Shown piece after piece: positions 9,351-18,722 of a stretch of 64,000 nucleotides of DNA. The translations under genes and the position numbers were made by a program. The notes under the pieces are model-generated. The model was given only the letters and a program-made list of their open reading frames with translations. It had not been told where the DNA came from and did no database searches. Position 1 is the first letter of the stretch; each line of letters starts with the position of its first letter. Origin of the DNA: Pseudomonas leptonychotis (lineage in GTDB: Bacteria > Pseudomonadota > Gammaproteobacteria > Pseudomonadales > Pseudomonadaceae); the NCBI RefSeq assembly GCF_004920405.1, contig NZ_RFLV01000001.1, forward strand, positions 2,108,001 through 2,172,000, given 5' to 3'.

Positions 9351-9964
9351 GCGATGGGCTTATGGCGTTGGGCGAGGCGCTCAATGCGCGCGTCGAGTCG
9401 GTCGAGGGACAGCTTGAGGTGGTCCAACTCGGCGAAGCGTGCATCGGCTTCGCGTTGGCCAACCAGGCTGCGGGATTCTTCGCTGAGGTAATCAGCCAGG
9501 TTCAGGCGCAGGCTATCGAGCGCCTGGCTGCTCCAGTTGGCGCGACTGCGCAGATGACCGCCGAGCAGTTGGCTGCCCACTGGGCCAAGCCAGCGCGACA
9601 GTTCGTATTCCCAGTCCAGCTCCAGATCCTGCAGGATGCCGGCGAGCTCCAGCAAGGCCGCGCTGTCACCTTCCAGGCTGACTTCCGGGCTGTGCAGGAC
9701 GCTGGTCTTGTCTTTGCTGGTGGCCAGGCGCAACAGGCTGGCGGCCGGGGCGCGCAGCAGGCAATCCGTCTCCCCTGCCCATTGTGCGGCCAGTTGCAAG
9801 CCGCTGGCGCTGGGCAGAATAAACAGCTGCAGGTTCGGTGCGCTGCACTCCACGGCAATCACCCGGCCACTCAACCGCGCCAGCCGCGGCAACGCCGTGC
9901 TGTCCATGGCCAGTACTCGGTTAAGGCCGAGTTCGACCCCGGCCAGCAGTCCGGTGAGGATCAT
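9347..9964 (-). CDS. ubiJ: ubiquinone biosynthesis accessory factor UbiJ
   Basis: 205 residues. The N-terminal ~110 residues form an SCP2-type lipid-binding domain; the C-terminus is a coiled coil ([20 protein letters not shown]). UbiJ scaffolds the soluble Ubi complex. Between ubiE and ubiB with overlapping ends on both sides, the standard gammaproteobacterial order. Confidence 0.93.
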   Translation of the reverse strand: MILTGLLAGVELGLNRVLAMDSTALPRLARLSGRVIAVECSAPNLQLFILPSASGLQLAAQWAGETDCLLRAPAASLLRLATSKDKTSVLHSPEVSLEGDSAALLELAGILQDLELDWEYELSRWLGPVGSQLLGGHLRSRANWSSQALDSLRLNLADYLSEESRSLVGQREADARFAELDHLKLSLDRLDARIERLAQRHKPIA

Positions 9965-10734
9965 CAGGGCTTGATGCCACGGTGCAGGGCGACGATGCCG
10001 CCGGTCATGTTGTGGAAGGTCACACGCTCGAAACCGGCTTCAACCATCATGGCCTTGAGGGTGTCCTGATCCGGGTGCATACGGATCGACTCGGCCAGGT
10101 AACGGTAGCTTTCGGCATCATTGGTGATCAGCTTGCCGGCCAGCGGCATGAACTTGAACGAGTAGGCGTCGTAGAACTTCGACAGCAGCGGGCTGGACGG
10201 CTTGGAAAACTCCAGGATCAGCAAACGGCCGCCGGGCTTGAGTACCCGCAGCATCGAGCGAATGGCGTCTTCTTTGTGGGTGACGTTGCGCAGGCCGAAA
10301 GCGATGGTCACCACGTCGAAGTGGTTGTCCGGGAACGGCAGCTTTTCCGCGTCGGCCTGAACGAAGCTGACGTTGCCGGCCACGCCCTTGTCGAGCAGGC
10401 GATCACGGCCGACGCGCAGCATCGACTCGTTGATGTCGGCCAGTACCACTTCGCCGGTCGGGCCGACCAAGCTTGAGAATTTACGGGTCAGGTCGCCCGT
10501 ACCGCCGGCTATATCCAACACCCGATTGCCGCTGCGTACGCCAGATAGCTCGATGGTGAAACGCTTCCACAGGCGGTGCATACCGCCGGACAGTACGTCA
10601 TTCATCAGGTCGTATTTGGCGGCCACCGAATGGAAAACTTCGGCGACTTTATCGGCCTTCTGGCTTTCTGGCACGCTCTGGAAACCAAAGTGTGTGGTGG
10701 GTTCGCTGTCGCTGTTCTTGCGCGGGTCGTTCAT
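9964..10734 (-). CDS. ubiE: ubiquinone/menaquinone C-methyltransferase UbiE
   Basis: 256 residues from [19 protein letters not shown]; an in-frame extension of 25 codons upstream is rejected because it lacks a ribosome site and family support. SAM motif [15 protein letters not shown] (~70-84) and the UbiE signatures [18 protein letters not shown] and [16 protein letters not shown] are clear. It methylates the benzoquinol ring in ubiquinone synthesis. First gene of the ubiEJB unit. Confidence 0.95.
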   Translation of the reverse strand: MNDPRKNSDSEPTTHFGFQSVPESQKADKVAEVFHSVAAKYDLMNDVLSGGMHRLWKRFTIELSGVRSGNRVLDIAGGTGDLTRKFSSLVGPTGEVVLADINESMLRVGRDRLLDKGVAGNVSFVQADAEKLPFPDNHFDVVTIAFGLRNVTHKEDAIRSMLRVLKPGGRLLILEFSKPSSPLLSKFYDAYSFKFMPLAGKLITNDAESYRYLAESIRMHPDQDTLKAMMVEAGFERVTFHNMTGGIVALHRGIKP

Positions 10735-10907
10735 CGTGCCCTTTCCTAAACAGAGAGGCTGAATCAAAGTGGCGGCCATTCTAAACCTAAATGCAGGCAT
10801 AGGCTCCAAACCGCACGTGCGAAGTAAAAGCCTGAAAGCGTTGCAGGTGTGCAGCTTGCTATAGTCACGCGACTTAAGGTCGCAGTTAACGGGCGAGGAG
10901 AAATGCC

Positions 10908-11186
10908 ATGGCCAAGATCACGATTGAACGCCCCCACAACCTAGGCCGCGAAGTGGCGCGGGAGAAAGCCGAGCAACTGGCCGAGCGCCTGGCTCGTCAA
11001 TATGACGTGCGCTATCGCTGGAATGGCGACAGCTTAGAGTTCAAACGCAGCGGTGCCGACGGTCGTATCGAGGTGCATGAGAACAGTGTGCGCGTGCAGC
11101 TCAGCCTGGGTCTGTTGCTGTCGGCGATGAGCAGCAGTATCAAGCGCGAAATTGAAGAGGTGTTGGATAAAAATCTTCAGGCCTGA
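10908..11186 (+). CDS. polyhydroxyalkanoic acid system (granule-region) family protein
   Basis: 92-residue basic/acidic protein beginning [29 protein letters not shown], preceded by GGCGAGGAG. This opening is typical of the small PHA-granule-region family (TIGR02610-like) found beside phaI/phaF in pseudomonads. Biochemical role is not established to my knowledge. Reads toward phaI and is separated from it by about 160 bp that probably hold the phaI promoter. Confidence 0.8.
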   Translation: MAKITIERPHNLGREVAREKAEQLAERLARQYDVRYRWNGDSLEFKRSGADGRIEVHENSVRVQLSLGLLLSAMSSSIKREIEEVLDKNLQA

Positions 11187-11349
11187 AGTTTCGATGGTCG
11201 GGTATTCAACGCCGTCGCTGCGAGTGCTAACACGCGCACGCTGCAATTATTTACAGGCTTAGTATGCGGTTTCTAATTTTCATCGATACCTTGCATCTAA
11301 GCCTGCATCCCGTGGGCGTTTCCTCGAAACACTTAGAGTGAGGTGCACC

Positions 11350-11790
11350 ATGTCGAAAGTTGCCGTTAAAAAGAAAGCCGTCGTTGAAGAAACCAGCAGC
11401 GTGCTGAGCGACGCGAAAGTTTACGCCCGCAAAATCTGGTTGGCTGGCCTGGGCGCTTACGCCAAAGCCGGTCAGGAAGGCTCCGAATACTTCAAGGACC
11501 TCGTCAAAAGCGGCGAAGGCGTTGAAAAGCAAGGCAAAAAGCTGGTCAACGAACAAGTTGAAGCAGCTAACAGCCAGATCGACAGCGTTAAGAGCACTGT
11601 CACCAGCAACGTCAGCAGCGTGAAAAGCAAATTTGAAGTGCAGATCGACAAGATCGAGAAAGCATTTGATAACCGTGTGGCCAGCGCACTGAACCGCATT
11701 GGCATCCCATCCAAGCAGGATGTTGAAGTACTGTCTGCTAAGCTGGATGAGCTGAGCGCGTTGCTCGAGCACGTCGCGCGTACCAAATAA
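11350..11790 (+). CDS. phaI: polyhydroxyalkanoate granule-associated phasin PhaI
   Basis: 146 residues starting MSKVAVKKKAVVEETSS after a GAGG site; the four upstream codons are not used. Core phasin segment SDAKVYARKIWLAGLGAYAKAGQEGSEYFKDLVKSGE (~19-55 overall) is shared with PhaF, then a long amphipathic heptad-rich helix ends in SAKLDELSALLEHVARTK. It coats medium-chain PHA granules. Ten bases before phaF; two-gene unit convergent with phaC1ZC2D. Confidence 0.93.
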   Translation: MSKVAVKKKAVVEETSSVLSDAKVYARKIWLAGLGAYAKAGQEGSEYFKDLVKSGEGVEKQGKKLVNEQVEAANSQIDSVKSTVTSNVSSVKSKFEVQIDKIEKAFDNRVASALNRIGIPSKQDVEVLSAKLDELSALLEHVARTK

Positions 11791-11800
11791 GGAGAGCAGG

Positions 11801-12532
11801 ATGGCCGTTAAAAAGAAAACCGAAAAGCAAACCACTTCCTGGATCGGCGAAGTAGAAAAATACTCGCGTCAAATCTGGTTGGCTGGTTTGGGTGCTTACT
11901 CCAAGGTCAGCAAGGACGGCAACAAGCTGTTCGACACGCTGGTCAAGGATGGCGAGAAAGCTGAGAAGCAAGCAAAGACCGAAGTCGACAAGCAAGTTGG
12001 CGCCGTGAAAAGCACCGTGAACACGAAAGTGGACACTGCTAAGTCGCGCGTTGATGAAGTTAAAGACAAGGCAATGGGCAAGTGGGGCGAGCTGGAAGAA
12101 GCCTTCGATAAGCGTTTGAACAATGCCATTTCGCGTCTCGGTGTACCGAGCCGTAATGAAGTGAAGGCGCTCAACGCTAAAGTCGAAAGCCTGACCAAGC
12201 AGATCGAGCAACTGACCGGTGTATCGGTTAAGTCGGTTAAGCCTGCGGTCAAGAAAGTTGCTGCCAAGCCTGCCGCTAAGCCGGTTGCCAAAGCAGCTGC
12301 AAAACCAGCCGCTAAGCCAGCTGCCAAAACCGCAGCTAAGCCTGCCGCCAAGGCTGCAGCTAAACCAGCGGTCAAGCCCGCTGCTAAGCCAGTTGCCAAA
12401 GCCGCCGCCAAGCCGGCTGTAAAACCTGCTGCCAAGCCAGCCGCCGCTAAGCCTGCTGCTCCAGCAGCCGTAGCAGCACCTGCTCCGGCCGCCGCTCCTG
12501 CTGCACCTGTAACACCTGCTAGCCAGTCGTAA
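11801..12532 (+). CDS. phaF: phasin/nucleoid-associated protein PhaF
   Basis: 243 residues. The N-terminal half is a phasin domain parallel to PhaI (KYSRQIWLAGLGAYSKV, ~15-31). The C-terminal half (from residue ~145) is built of AAKPAAKP/AVKPAAKP repeats, histone H1-like, as in known PhaF, which binds DNA non-specifically and helps segregate granules at division. A short Ala/Pro tail closes it. The repeat tract is nearly periodic at DNA level and could vary in copy number between strains. Strong hairpin terminator follows. Confidence 0.94.
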   Translation: MAVKKKTEKQTTSWIGEVEKYSRQIWLAGLGAYSKVSKDGNKLFDTLVKDGEKAEKQAKTEVDKQVGAVKSTVNTKVDTAKSRVDEVKDKAMGKWGELEEAFDKRLNNAISRLGVPSRNEVKALNAKVESLTKQIEQLTGVSVKSVKPAVKKVAAKPAAKPVAKAAAKPAAKPAAKTAAKPAAKAAAKPAVKPAAKPVAKAAAKPAVKPAAKPAAAKPAAPAAVAAPAPAAAPAAPVTPASQS

Positions 12533-12552
12533 GACGCCCAGCAGTTCACGCA

Positions 12553-12577
12553 AACGCCCGGCCTAGTGCCGGGCGTT
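12553..12577. terminator. bidirectional terminator between phaF and phaD
   Basis: AACGCCCGGC / GCCGGGCGTT ten-base stem, five-base loop, followed by TTTG on the plus strand and preceded by CAAA, so it can serve both convergent units. Confidence 0.85.
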
Positions 12578-12596
12578 TTGCGTTTGTGCGTGCGGG

Positions 12597-13211
12597 TTAA
12601 TCTTCCAGATAACGTTGCGCCAGGTGTTCGGCAGCGTAGCGGGGCTCTTCGGCCAGGTGCGGGGCGACCAGCATCATGACTTGATACACGACCAGACGAC
12701 TCTCGCCTTCGCGGCCGATAATGCGCTGGTAGTCGAGCGAGAACAGCAAGGTCAGGGTGATCTGCTCGACCAACTGACCCAGTGATTGGGTATCACTTTG
12801 TAGCTGCCCATCGATCTGCAATTGCGCCAGTAGTTCGGCCAGCGTGCGCTTCAGGCTATTCAACCAGTGGCGCATACCGCGCTCCAGTTTTGGCAGGCGG
12901 CTGGTGAGGTTGGACAAGTCCTGGAATAAGAAGCGGTAATGGGCCAGACGCTCGACGATCAGGTGCAGGAACAACCAATAGTCTTCCACATCCAACTGCA
13001 CGTCTTCAGGCGGCGAGAGCAGCGGCGCGAGTTCGGCTTGAAAGCGTTCGAACAGACCGAGGATCAGCGGTTCTTTACCGTGGAAGTGGTAGTACAGATT
13101 GCCCGGGCTGATACCCAGTTCGTTGGCAATTTCCAGGGTGGAAACATTCGGTTCGCCCTTCTGGTTGAACAGTAGCAGGGCGCATTCAAGGATTCTGTCG
13201 CGGGTTTTCAT
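12597..13211 (-). CDS. phaD: TetR-type regulator PhaD
   Basis: 204 residues. N-terminal helix-turn-helix NVSTLEIANELGISPGNLYYHFHGKE (~22-47), C-terminal ligand domain. In P. putida PhaD activates pha genes in response to an intermediate of fatty-acid degradation; that assignment rests on position (last gene of phaC1ZC2D) and TetR fold. Convergent with phaIF across the terminator. Confidence 0.9.
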   Translation of the reverse strand: MKTRDRILECALLLFNQKGEPNVSTLEIANELGISPGNLYYHFHGKEPLILGLFERFQAELAPLLSPPEDVQLDVEDYWLFLHLIVERLAHYRFLFQDLSNLTSRLPKLERGMRHWLNSLKRTLAELLAQLQIDGQLQSDTQSLGQLVEQITLTLLFSLDYQRIIGREGESRLVVYQVMMLVAPHLAEEPRYAAEHLAQRYLED

Positions 13212-13298
13212 CCGGTCTTCTTATTCTGGCCGCGTAAAGGCTGACGATACCTGGCCGCAACAGGCTGCGGCCAGGTCGATTATGACTCAGTAGATGTT

Positions 13299-14981
13299 TT
13301 AGCGGACATGCACATAGGTGCCGGGTGCGGCTTCCATGGCGGGGTAGTGCTGGTTACCCAGGGCCATCAGGGTGTCGCTCTGTTCGCCGGAGCGCTCCTG
13401 CATCCAATCCAGCCACACTGGCCACCAGCTGCCCTGCACGTGTTTGGCGTCGTGGTACCAGGCGCGCGGGTCACCCGTCAGCTTAGGGTTTTCCAGGTAG
13501 TTGGACTTGGGGTTGCCTGGCGGGTTGAGGATGCTTTGAATATGCCCGCTGTTGGACAGGATGAAGCGCCGATTGCCGCCCAACAATAATGTCGAGCGAT
13601 ACACCGCATCCCAGGGCGTGATGTGATCGTTGATGCCGGCAACACTGAAGCTGTCCACTGTGACTTTTTGCATATCGACCGGCGTGCCGCAGACTTCCAA
13701 GCCGCGCGGGTGGGTCAACGGGTTGTGTTTGAAAAAGTCGATCAGGTCGCCATGCAGGGCAGCCGGCAGGCGGGTGTTGTCGTTGTTCCAGTAAAGAATG
13801 TCGAAGGCCGGCGGCTGCTTGCCGAGCAGGTAATTGTTGATCCAGTAATTCCAGATCAAGTCGTTGGGGCGCATCCAGGCAAACACTCGCGCCATGTCGC
13901 GGCCATCCAGTACGCCTTGTTGATAGGAACGGCGTTTGGCCGCCTCTAAGGTCAGTTCGTCGGCAAACAGCATGGCCGGGCTATCAATTTGGCTGTCTAA
14001 CAGGCTGACCATGTAAGTGGCGCTGGCCACTTTGCGCAGCTGTCGCTTGGCCTGCAGGTGGCCTTGTAGAGCGGCAATCGTCAGGCCGCCGGCGCAGGCG
14101 CCAAGCAGGTTGACGTCCTTGCTGCCGGTGATTTCGCGGCAGGCGTCTATGGCCTTTTCCAGGGCTTCCACATAGCTCGAAAGGCCCCACTCGCGGTGTC
14201 GTGGGTCGGGGTTGCGCCAGCTGACAACGAACGTCTGCAGGCCGTTTTTCAGGGCGTATTGGACGAAGCTCTTCTCGCTGGAAAGATCGAAAATGTAGTA
14301 CTTGTTGATTTGTGGCGGCACGATCAGCAGTGGCTTGGCGTACTGTTTCTCACTCATCGGCTTGTACTGGATCAGCTCCAGCATCTCGCTGCGAAACACC
14401 ACGGCGCCGCTGGTAGTGGCTACGTTGCGGCCGACTTCAAAGGCATGCTTGCTGACTTGGCTGGGCATGTCGTCGTTGTTCACCAAGTCATCGACCAGGT
14501 GAGTCACGCCCTTGAGCAGGCTGCTGCCACCACTATTGAACAGTTCCTTGATCACCTGCGGGTTGAGCAGGGTATTGCTGGGTGCTAACGCATCACCCAG
14601 CAAAGTGGCGACAAACCGCGCGCGGGCTCGGTCGTCAGCGTCCAGGCTGCTTTCATCGATCCAGCTGTTCAGCTGTTTTTGGCAGGCCAGGTAAGCTTGT
14701 AGGCTGCGGCTGTAGAGTGGATTGTCCCGCCAAGTTGGGTCAGCAAAGCGGGGGTCTTGCGGGTTGACCTTGAACGGCTTGTCACCCAGCAGCACGCGGC
14801 CCAGTTGGCCGCCCAGCGCGGCAACATGCCGGGCGCTGTGAATAGGTTGTTTGAACCCCTGCAGGGCCAGGCCGCGCAAGGTTGAGAACAGGTCGCGGCC
14901 GCGTAGACCGACCATTGCATTTTGGGCATTCATCACGCTGCTGCGTACAGGCAGGGCGCGTTTGGCGGGTTGGTCTCGCAT
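13299..14981 (-). CDS. phaC2: class II poly(3-hydroxyalkanoate) synthase 2
   Basis: 560 residues from MRDQPAKRALPVRSSVMNA; an upstream in-frame extension lacks family support. Lipase-like box GACAGG (catalytic Cys ~296), the late Asp in NDHITPW and the His in LSNSGHIQSILNPPGNPK form the synthase triad. It polymerises (R)-3-hydroxyacyl-CoA (C6-C14) on granules. About 85 bp from phaD and 200 bp from phaZ. Strongly similar by eye to PhaC1 in the same locus. Confidence 0.95.
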   Translation of the reverse strand: MRDQPAKRALPVRSSVMNAQNAMVGLRGRDLFSTLRGLALQGFKQPIHSARHVAALGGQLGRVLLGDKPFKVNPQDPRFADPTWRDNPLYSRSLQAYLACQKQLNSWIDESSLDADDRARARFVATLLGDALAPSNTLLNPQVIKELFNSGGSSLLKGVTHLVDDLVNNDDMPSQVSKHAFEVGRNVATTSGAVVFRSEMLELIQYKPMSEKQYAKPLLIVPPQINKYYIFDLSSEKSFVQYALKNGLQTFVVSWRNPDPRHREWGLSSYVEALEKAIDACREITGSKDVNLLGACAGGLTIAALQGHLQAKRQLRKVASATYMVSLLDSQIDSPAMLFADELTLEAAKRRSYQQGVLDGRDMARVFAWMRPNDLIWNYWINNYLLGKQPPAFDILYWNNDNTRLPAALHGDLIDFFKHNPLTHPRGLEVCGTPVDMQKVTVDSFSVAGINDHITPWDAVYRSTLLLGGNRRFILSNSGHIQSILNPPGNPKSNYLENPKLTGDPRAWYHDAKHVQGSWWPVWLDWMQERSGEQSDTLMALGNQHYPAMEAAPGTYVHVR

Positions 14982-15184
14982 GGGGCAACACTCCGTCGTC
15001 AAACCGTGAGACTTCAAGGTTGGTAGGTAAGCAGCAAGGCTTGTACCAATGCGCGCGCAGGTGCATCCAGACTGCCGCGCGCCAAGTCTCAGGTAATACA
15101 ACGTGCCCATAAGTGGGTCAAGCGTTGTGCGATCAGCACAGCCTCAGTGCGGGTTGTCGAGGTGCTTGCCCAGCTAGGGTGCGT

Positions 15185-16045
15185 TTAGCCGATCGTACGA
15201 GCGGGCGCGGGTTGCGGGTGCATGATCGCGCGCTGACGTTCTTCTTCAAGAAACTTCATGATGATCGGTGCAACGGCCTCGGCGCGGGTTACTAGAAACA
15301 AATGACCATCGTCGATCACGTGTAGTTCCGAGTTGGGAATACGCCAGGCCAGCAGGCGCATATTCACCAGCGGGATCAGCGGGTCGTCGTCACCGGCCAT
15401 TACCAAGGTCGGTTGGCGGATCTTGTGCAACCAGTGAATGCTGGTCCAGCCGAGGCCGGCGAACAGCTGCCAGTAGTAGCCCATCTTGCCGCCTGAACGG
15501 ACTTTACTGGCATGCGCCAGGGCCAGTTTCGGGTCGCGGCGGAACGCGCCGCCATAAATTTCCGGGGCAATTTGCACGCCATAGGACGGCTGCACGTAGC
15601 GCCGTGGGCTGGCCATGCACCAGAGCACCTTGGGTTTGCCTGGGATCATCACCGCGCCAGCCGAGGTGGCCGCGAGGATCAGCTTCTTGCAACGCTCCGG
15701 GTAGTCGTGGGCGAATTGTTGCGCCAATGCGCCGCCCCAAGACACGCCAATCGCATTGACCTGACCGTAGTCGAGGTAATCGAGCATGCGTGCCGCCAAC
15801 TTGGCCAAGCCTGGAAAGCGATACGGCGTGCTAGGCGTTGAAGAGCCGCCCACACCGGGCACATCGAAAGCGATGACTTCCAGGTCTGGGTCGAGTGCGC
15901 GCACGAACGGCATGACCAGTTCCAGGTTGGCACCGATGCCGTTGAAAATCAGCAGCGGTGTCATGGTGCCGTTGCCGGGGCGAACCGCGGTACGGAGTGT
16001 CTGGCCGTCCAGTTCAATGGTACGGAATACGAAAGGTAGCGACAT
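15185..16045 (-). CDS. phaZ: intracellular medium-chain PHA depolymerase
   Basis: 286-residue alpha/beta hydrolase. I take ATG (MSLPFVFRTIELDGQTLRTAVRPG) nine bases after AGGG; a TTG two codons earlier is possible. Nucleophile elbow GVSWGGA (~102), Asp in AGDDDPLIP and His in DDGHLF complete the triad. It lies between the two synthase genes, the fixed position of PhaZ in Pseudomonas. Releases 3-hydroxyacids from granules. Confidence 0.94.
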   Translation of the reverse strand: MSLPFVFRTIELDGQTLRTAVRPGNGTMTPLLIFNGIGANLELVMPFVRALDPDLEVIAFDVPGVGGSSTPSTPYRFPGLAKLAARMLDYLDYGQVNAIGVSWGGALAQQFAHDYPERCKKLILAATSAGAVMIPGKPKVLWCMASPRRYVQPSYGVQIAPEIYGGAFRRDPKLALAHASKVRSGGKMGYYWQLFAGLGWTSIHWLHKIRQPTLVMAGDDDPLIPLVNMRLLAWRIPNSELHVIDDGHLFLVTRAEAVAPIIMKFLEEERQRAIMHPQPAPARTIG

Positions 16046-16201
16046 GCGCAAAAGCCCTATCAGTTAAAACGCTGAATTAGACCCTCCGGGTCTTTTCCAG
16101 AAACGCCAGGGCAAAGCCTGGTTCGCGCCACCCGATCAATTGAGCGGATGGGCGAGCGACACTTCCAGTGCCGCGGGCAGTGTTGCGCAGTGCGCAGGTG
16201 A

Positions 16202-17881
16202 TCAACGTTCGTGAACGTAAGTGCCGGGAGCTGCTTCGCCGGCAGGGTATTTCTTATTGCCCAGTTGGGTCGGTGCTTTTTTCTGTGTGCCGGAGCGCTC
16301 GCCGAGCCAGACCTGCCAATGCAGCCACCAGGAATCGGTGTGCTTGGTCGAGCTGGCTTGCCAGGCTTTCGGGTCTTTGGGCATTTCGGTGTTGGTCATG
16401 TAGCGACCTTTGGGATTGCCCACCGGGTTGAGAATGCTCTGGATATGCCCGCTGTTGGATAGCACGAACTCGACCTTGCCGCCGAACAAGTTGGCCGACT
16501 TGTAGCACGACTCCCACGGGGTGATGTGGTCGGTGGTGCCGGCCACGCAAAACAGGTCGCAGGTGACTTGTTTGAGGTCGACCGGCGTGCCACAGACTTC
16601 CAATGCGCCAGGGCGAATCAGCGGGTTGGACGTGAACATGTCGATAAACTCGCCATGCAGAGCAGCGGGCAAACGGGTGGTGTCGTTGTTCCAGTAGAGG
16701 ATGTCGAACACCGGCGGCTCATTGCCCAGCAGGTAGTTGTTAACCCAGTAGTTCCAAATCAGGTCGTTGGGGCGCATCCAGGCGAATACTTTGGCCATGT
16801 CGCTGCCTTCCAGCACACCGGCTTGGTATGAGCGACGCTTGGCCAACTCCAGGCTTTTTTCGTCAGCGAACAGCGCCACGTCGGTTTCCAGGCGGTTATC
16901 CAGCACGCTAACCAGCAAGGTCAGGGCATGCACCTTCTTCTCACCTAGCGCGGCGTAATGGCCCAACAGCGAGGTGGTGGTGAGGCCGCCGGAGCAAGCC
17001 CCGAGCATGTTGATGTCCTTGCTGCCCGTGACCGCGGTGACCACGTCGATGGCTTCTTTCAGCGCTTCGATATAGGTCGACAGGCCCCATTCGCGGTGCG
17101 CCTTGGTCGGGTTGCGCCAGCTCACCACGAAGGTCTGCACGCCATTGCGCAGCAGGAAGCGGGCGACGCTTTTTTCCGGTGATAGGTCGAAGATGTAGAA
17201 CTTGTTGATTTGCGGCGGTACTACCAGCAGCGGACGCTCTTGCACCTGCTCGGTGATCGGCTTGTACTGAATCAGCTCCAGTAGGTCATTGCGGAAAATC
17301 ACGGCGCCATCGGTGGTGGCGAGGTTTTTGCCAACCTCGAAGGCATTCATGTTGACCTGGCTCGGCATGCCACCGTTATTAACGATGTCCTGGGCCAGGT
17401 GCGACAAACCGTCGAGCAAGCTCTTGCCGCCGGTTTCGAAGAAACGTTTAACCGCCGCCGGGTTGGCCATGCTGTTGCTGGGGGCCATGGCTTCGGTCAT
17501 CAGGTTGATCACGAAGTGGCCACGGCTGGCATCCTGTTCAGACAGGTTGCTGTGCTCGACCCAGTCATGCAGCTCTTTGCGCCACGCCAGGTAGGTTTGC
17601 AGGTAACGACGGTACAGCGGGTTCTGACTCCAGGCCGGGTCGGCAAAGCGGCGGTCGCCGTCAGTGGGCGTGAGGTCGGATTGGCCGAGTATCACGTTCT
17701 TCAGCTCGATGCTGAAGTGAGCCAGGTGTTTGGCGCTGTGCAGCGGTTGCTTAAGCGCTTGCTTGAGCACAATGCGGGCGGAGCTGAGCAAATCTTTACC
17801 ACGGATGCCGATCACCGGGTTAAGCCCCAGGGTGTTCTCGGAGGCCTGGTTTTTCAGGTCATCATTATTCTTATCAGTCAT
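16202..17881 (-). CDS. phaC1: class II poly(3-hydroxyalkanoate) synthase 1
   Basis: 559 residues, normal length. Lipase-like GACSGG box (catalytic Cys ~296), VAGTTDHITPW (Asp) and LSNSGHIQSILNPVGNPKG (His). First gene of phaC1-phaZ-phaC2-phaD; the ~375 bp gap upstream should contain its promoter. PhaC1 is usually the dominant mcl-PHA polymerase. Confidence 0.95.
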   Translation of the reverse strand: MTDKNNDDLKNQASENTLGLNPVIGIRGKDLLSSARIVLKQALKQPLHSAKHLAHFSIELKNVILGQSDLTPTDGDRRFADPAWSQNPLYRRYLQTYLAWRKELHDWVEHSNLSEQDASRGHFVINLMTEAMAPSNSMANPAAVKRFFETGGKSLLDGLSHLAQDIVNNGGMPSQVNMNAFEVGKNLATTDGAVIFRNDLLELIQYKPITEQVQERPLLVVPPQINKFYIFDLSPEKSVARFLLRNGVQTFVVSWRNPTKAHREWGLSTYIEALKEAIDVVTAVTGSKDINMLGACSGGLTTTSLLGHYAALGEKKVHALTLLVSVLDNRLETDVALFADEKSLELAKRRSYQAGVLEGSDMAKVFAWMRPNDLIWNYWVNNYLLGNEPPVFDILYWNNDTTRLPAALHGEFIDMFTSNPLIRPGALEVCGTPVDLKQVTCDLFCVAGTTDHITPWESCYKSANLFGGKVEFVLSNSGHIQSILNPVGNPKGRYMTNTEMPKDPKAWQASSTKHTDSWWLHWQVWLGERSGTQKKAPTQLGNKKYPAGEAAPGTYVHER

Positions 17882-18255
17882 CTACAACGCTCCATTGTCC
17901 TGAGACGAAATACCGGCGTACTGCTGTGCGCGGCGACACAGGGCTAAGGGCCAGGTATTGCCCGGATTACCAAGGGCGGATTGCTCCGCAATCTTCCTCG
18001 TCGCAGGGGTTGCCTGGCACGAGAAAACTTCCAACTACTTGGTTACCCGAGTTTGAGAATTTGTGCAAGCTGGCCGCGAGTCAGGCCGAATGCGCGTTGA
18101 GTATGCCGGGAAGGATTAGAAAATGCGCTCTAACCCGTCAGGATCATTGGGCTAGACGGGTTGCTGTACTGCGGCAGATTGCCGCTTGCGGCGCGGAAGA
18201 GAGGAAATAACTGAAACGCTTTCATCAATTGCAGAAGGCCTGCGGCCCTAAGACT
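17882..18255. other. intergenic region upstream of phaC1
   Basis: 374 bp between phaC1 and the DUF971 gene; no convincing ORF. It holds an inverted repeat AACCCGTC ... GACGGGTT around 18136-18166. I looked for a GG-N10-GC sigma54 core on the phaC1 strand and did not find one. Confidence 0.5.
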
Positions 18256-18630
18256 TCACAGCAGCAACTTAACCACGCTTTCGCTGGGATCGCGGGATTT
18301 ACCGGCGGCACTCAGGGTGGCGAGGTAGTCGTTCCACAACTCAGCCTGGCGGCAAGCCAATTGCTCAAGGTAATCCCAGGTGAACAGTCCGCTGTCGTGG
18401 CCGTCATCGAAGCTCAGTTTGAGGGCGTAGTTGCCGGCGGGTTCGATCTTGCTCAGGCCAACGCCGAGCTTGCCGGTTTGCAGGATGGGTTTGCCGTGGC
18501 CCTGCACTTCAGCCGACGGTGAATGCACGCGCAGGAACTCGGCGGGCAGGGTGTAGCGTTCGTCGGCCCCGTAGTGCAGCTCCAGGGTTTTCGAGGCTTT
18601 GTGCAGTTTTATTGCGGTGGGGATACGCAT
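18256..18630 (-). CDS. DUF971 (gamma-butyrobetaine hydroxylase-like N-terminal) protein
   Basis: 124 residues: MRIPTAIKLHKASKTLELHYG, then LPAEFLRVHSPSAEV and ALKLSFDDGHDSGLFTWDYL, which are the DUF971 signatures. Stand-alone DUF971 proteins are conserved beside hslVU in pseudomonads; relatives have been linked to Fe-S cluster handling, but the function here is unknown. Followed upstream by a palindromic repeat and hslU on the same strand. Confidence 0.85.
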   Translation of the reverse strand: MRIPTAIKLHKASKTLELHYGADERYTLPAEFLRVHSPSAEVQGHGKPILQTGKLGVGLSKIEPAGNYALKLSFDDGHDSGLFTWDYLEQLACRQAELWNDYLATLSAAGKSRDPSESVVKLLL

Positions 18631-18649
18631 GCACGATTCCAGAGGCGGT

Positions 18650-18709
18650 GTAGCCCGGATGCAATCCGGGGGCTTCGTGATGAGTGGCCCCGGATTGCAT
18701 CCGGGCTAC
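18650..18709. repeat. GTAGCCCGGATGCAATCCGGG inverted repeat
   Basis: 60 bp perfect or near-perfect dyad: GTAGCCCGGATGCAATCCGGG ... CCCGGATTGCATCCGGGCTAC with a ~18 bp loop. Sits between hslU and the DUF971 gene. A second copy is at 23452-23519 and a partial one at about 45233. Confidence 0.85.
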
Positions 18710-18722
18710 GAGGGCGGGGTGG

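Noticed and set aside
12240-12500. Periodic GC-rich repeats taken for a DNA satellite
   Set aside because: They are the in-frame AAKPAAKP tail of PhaF, a known protein feature.
17882-18255. Sigma54 promoter upstream of phaC1
   Set aside because: No GG-N10-GC core with good flanks on the phaC1 strand.
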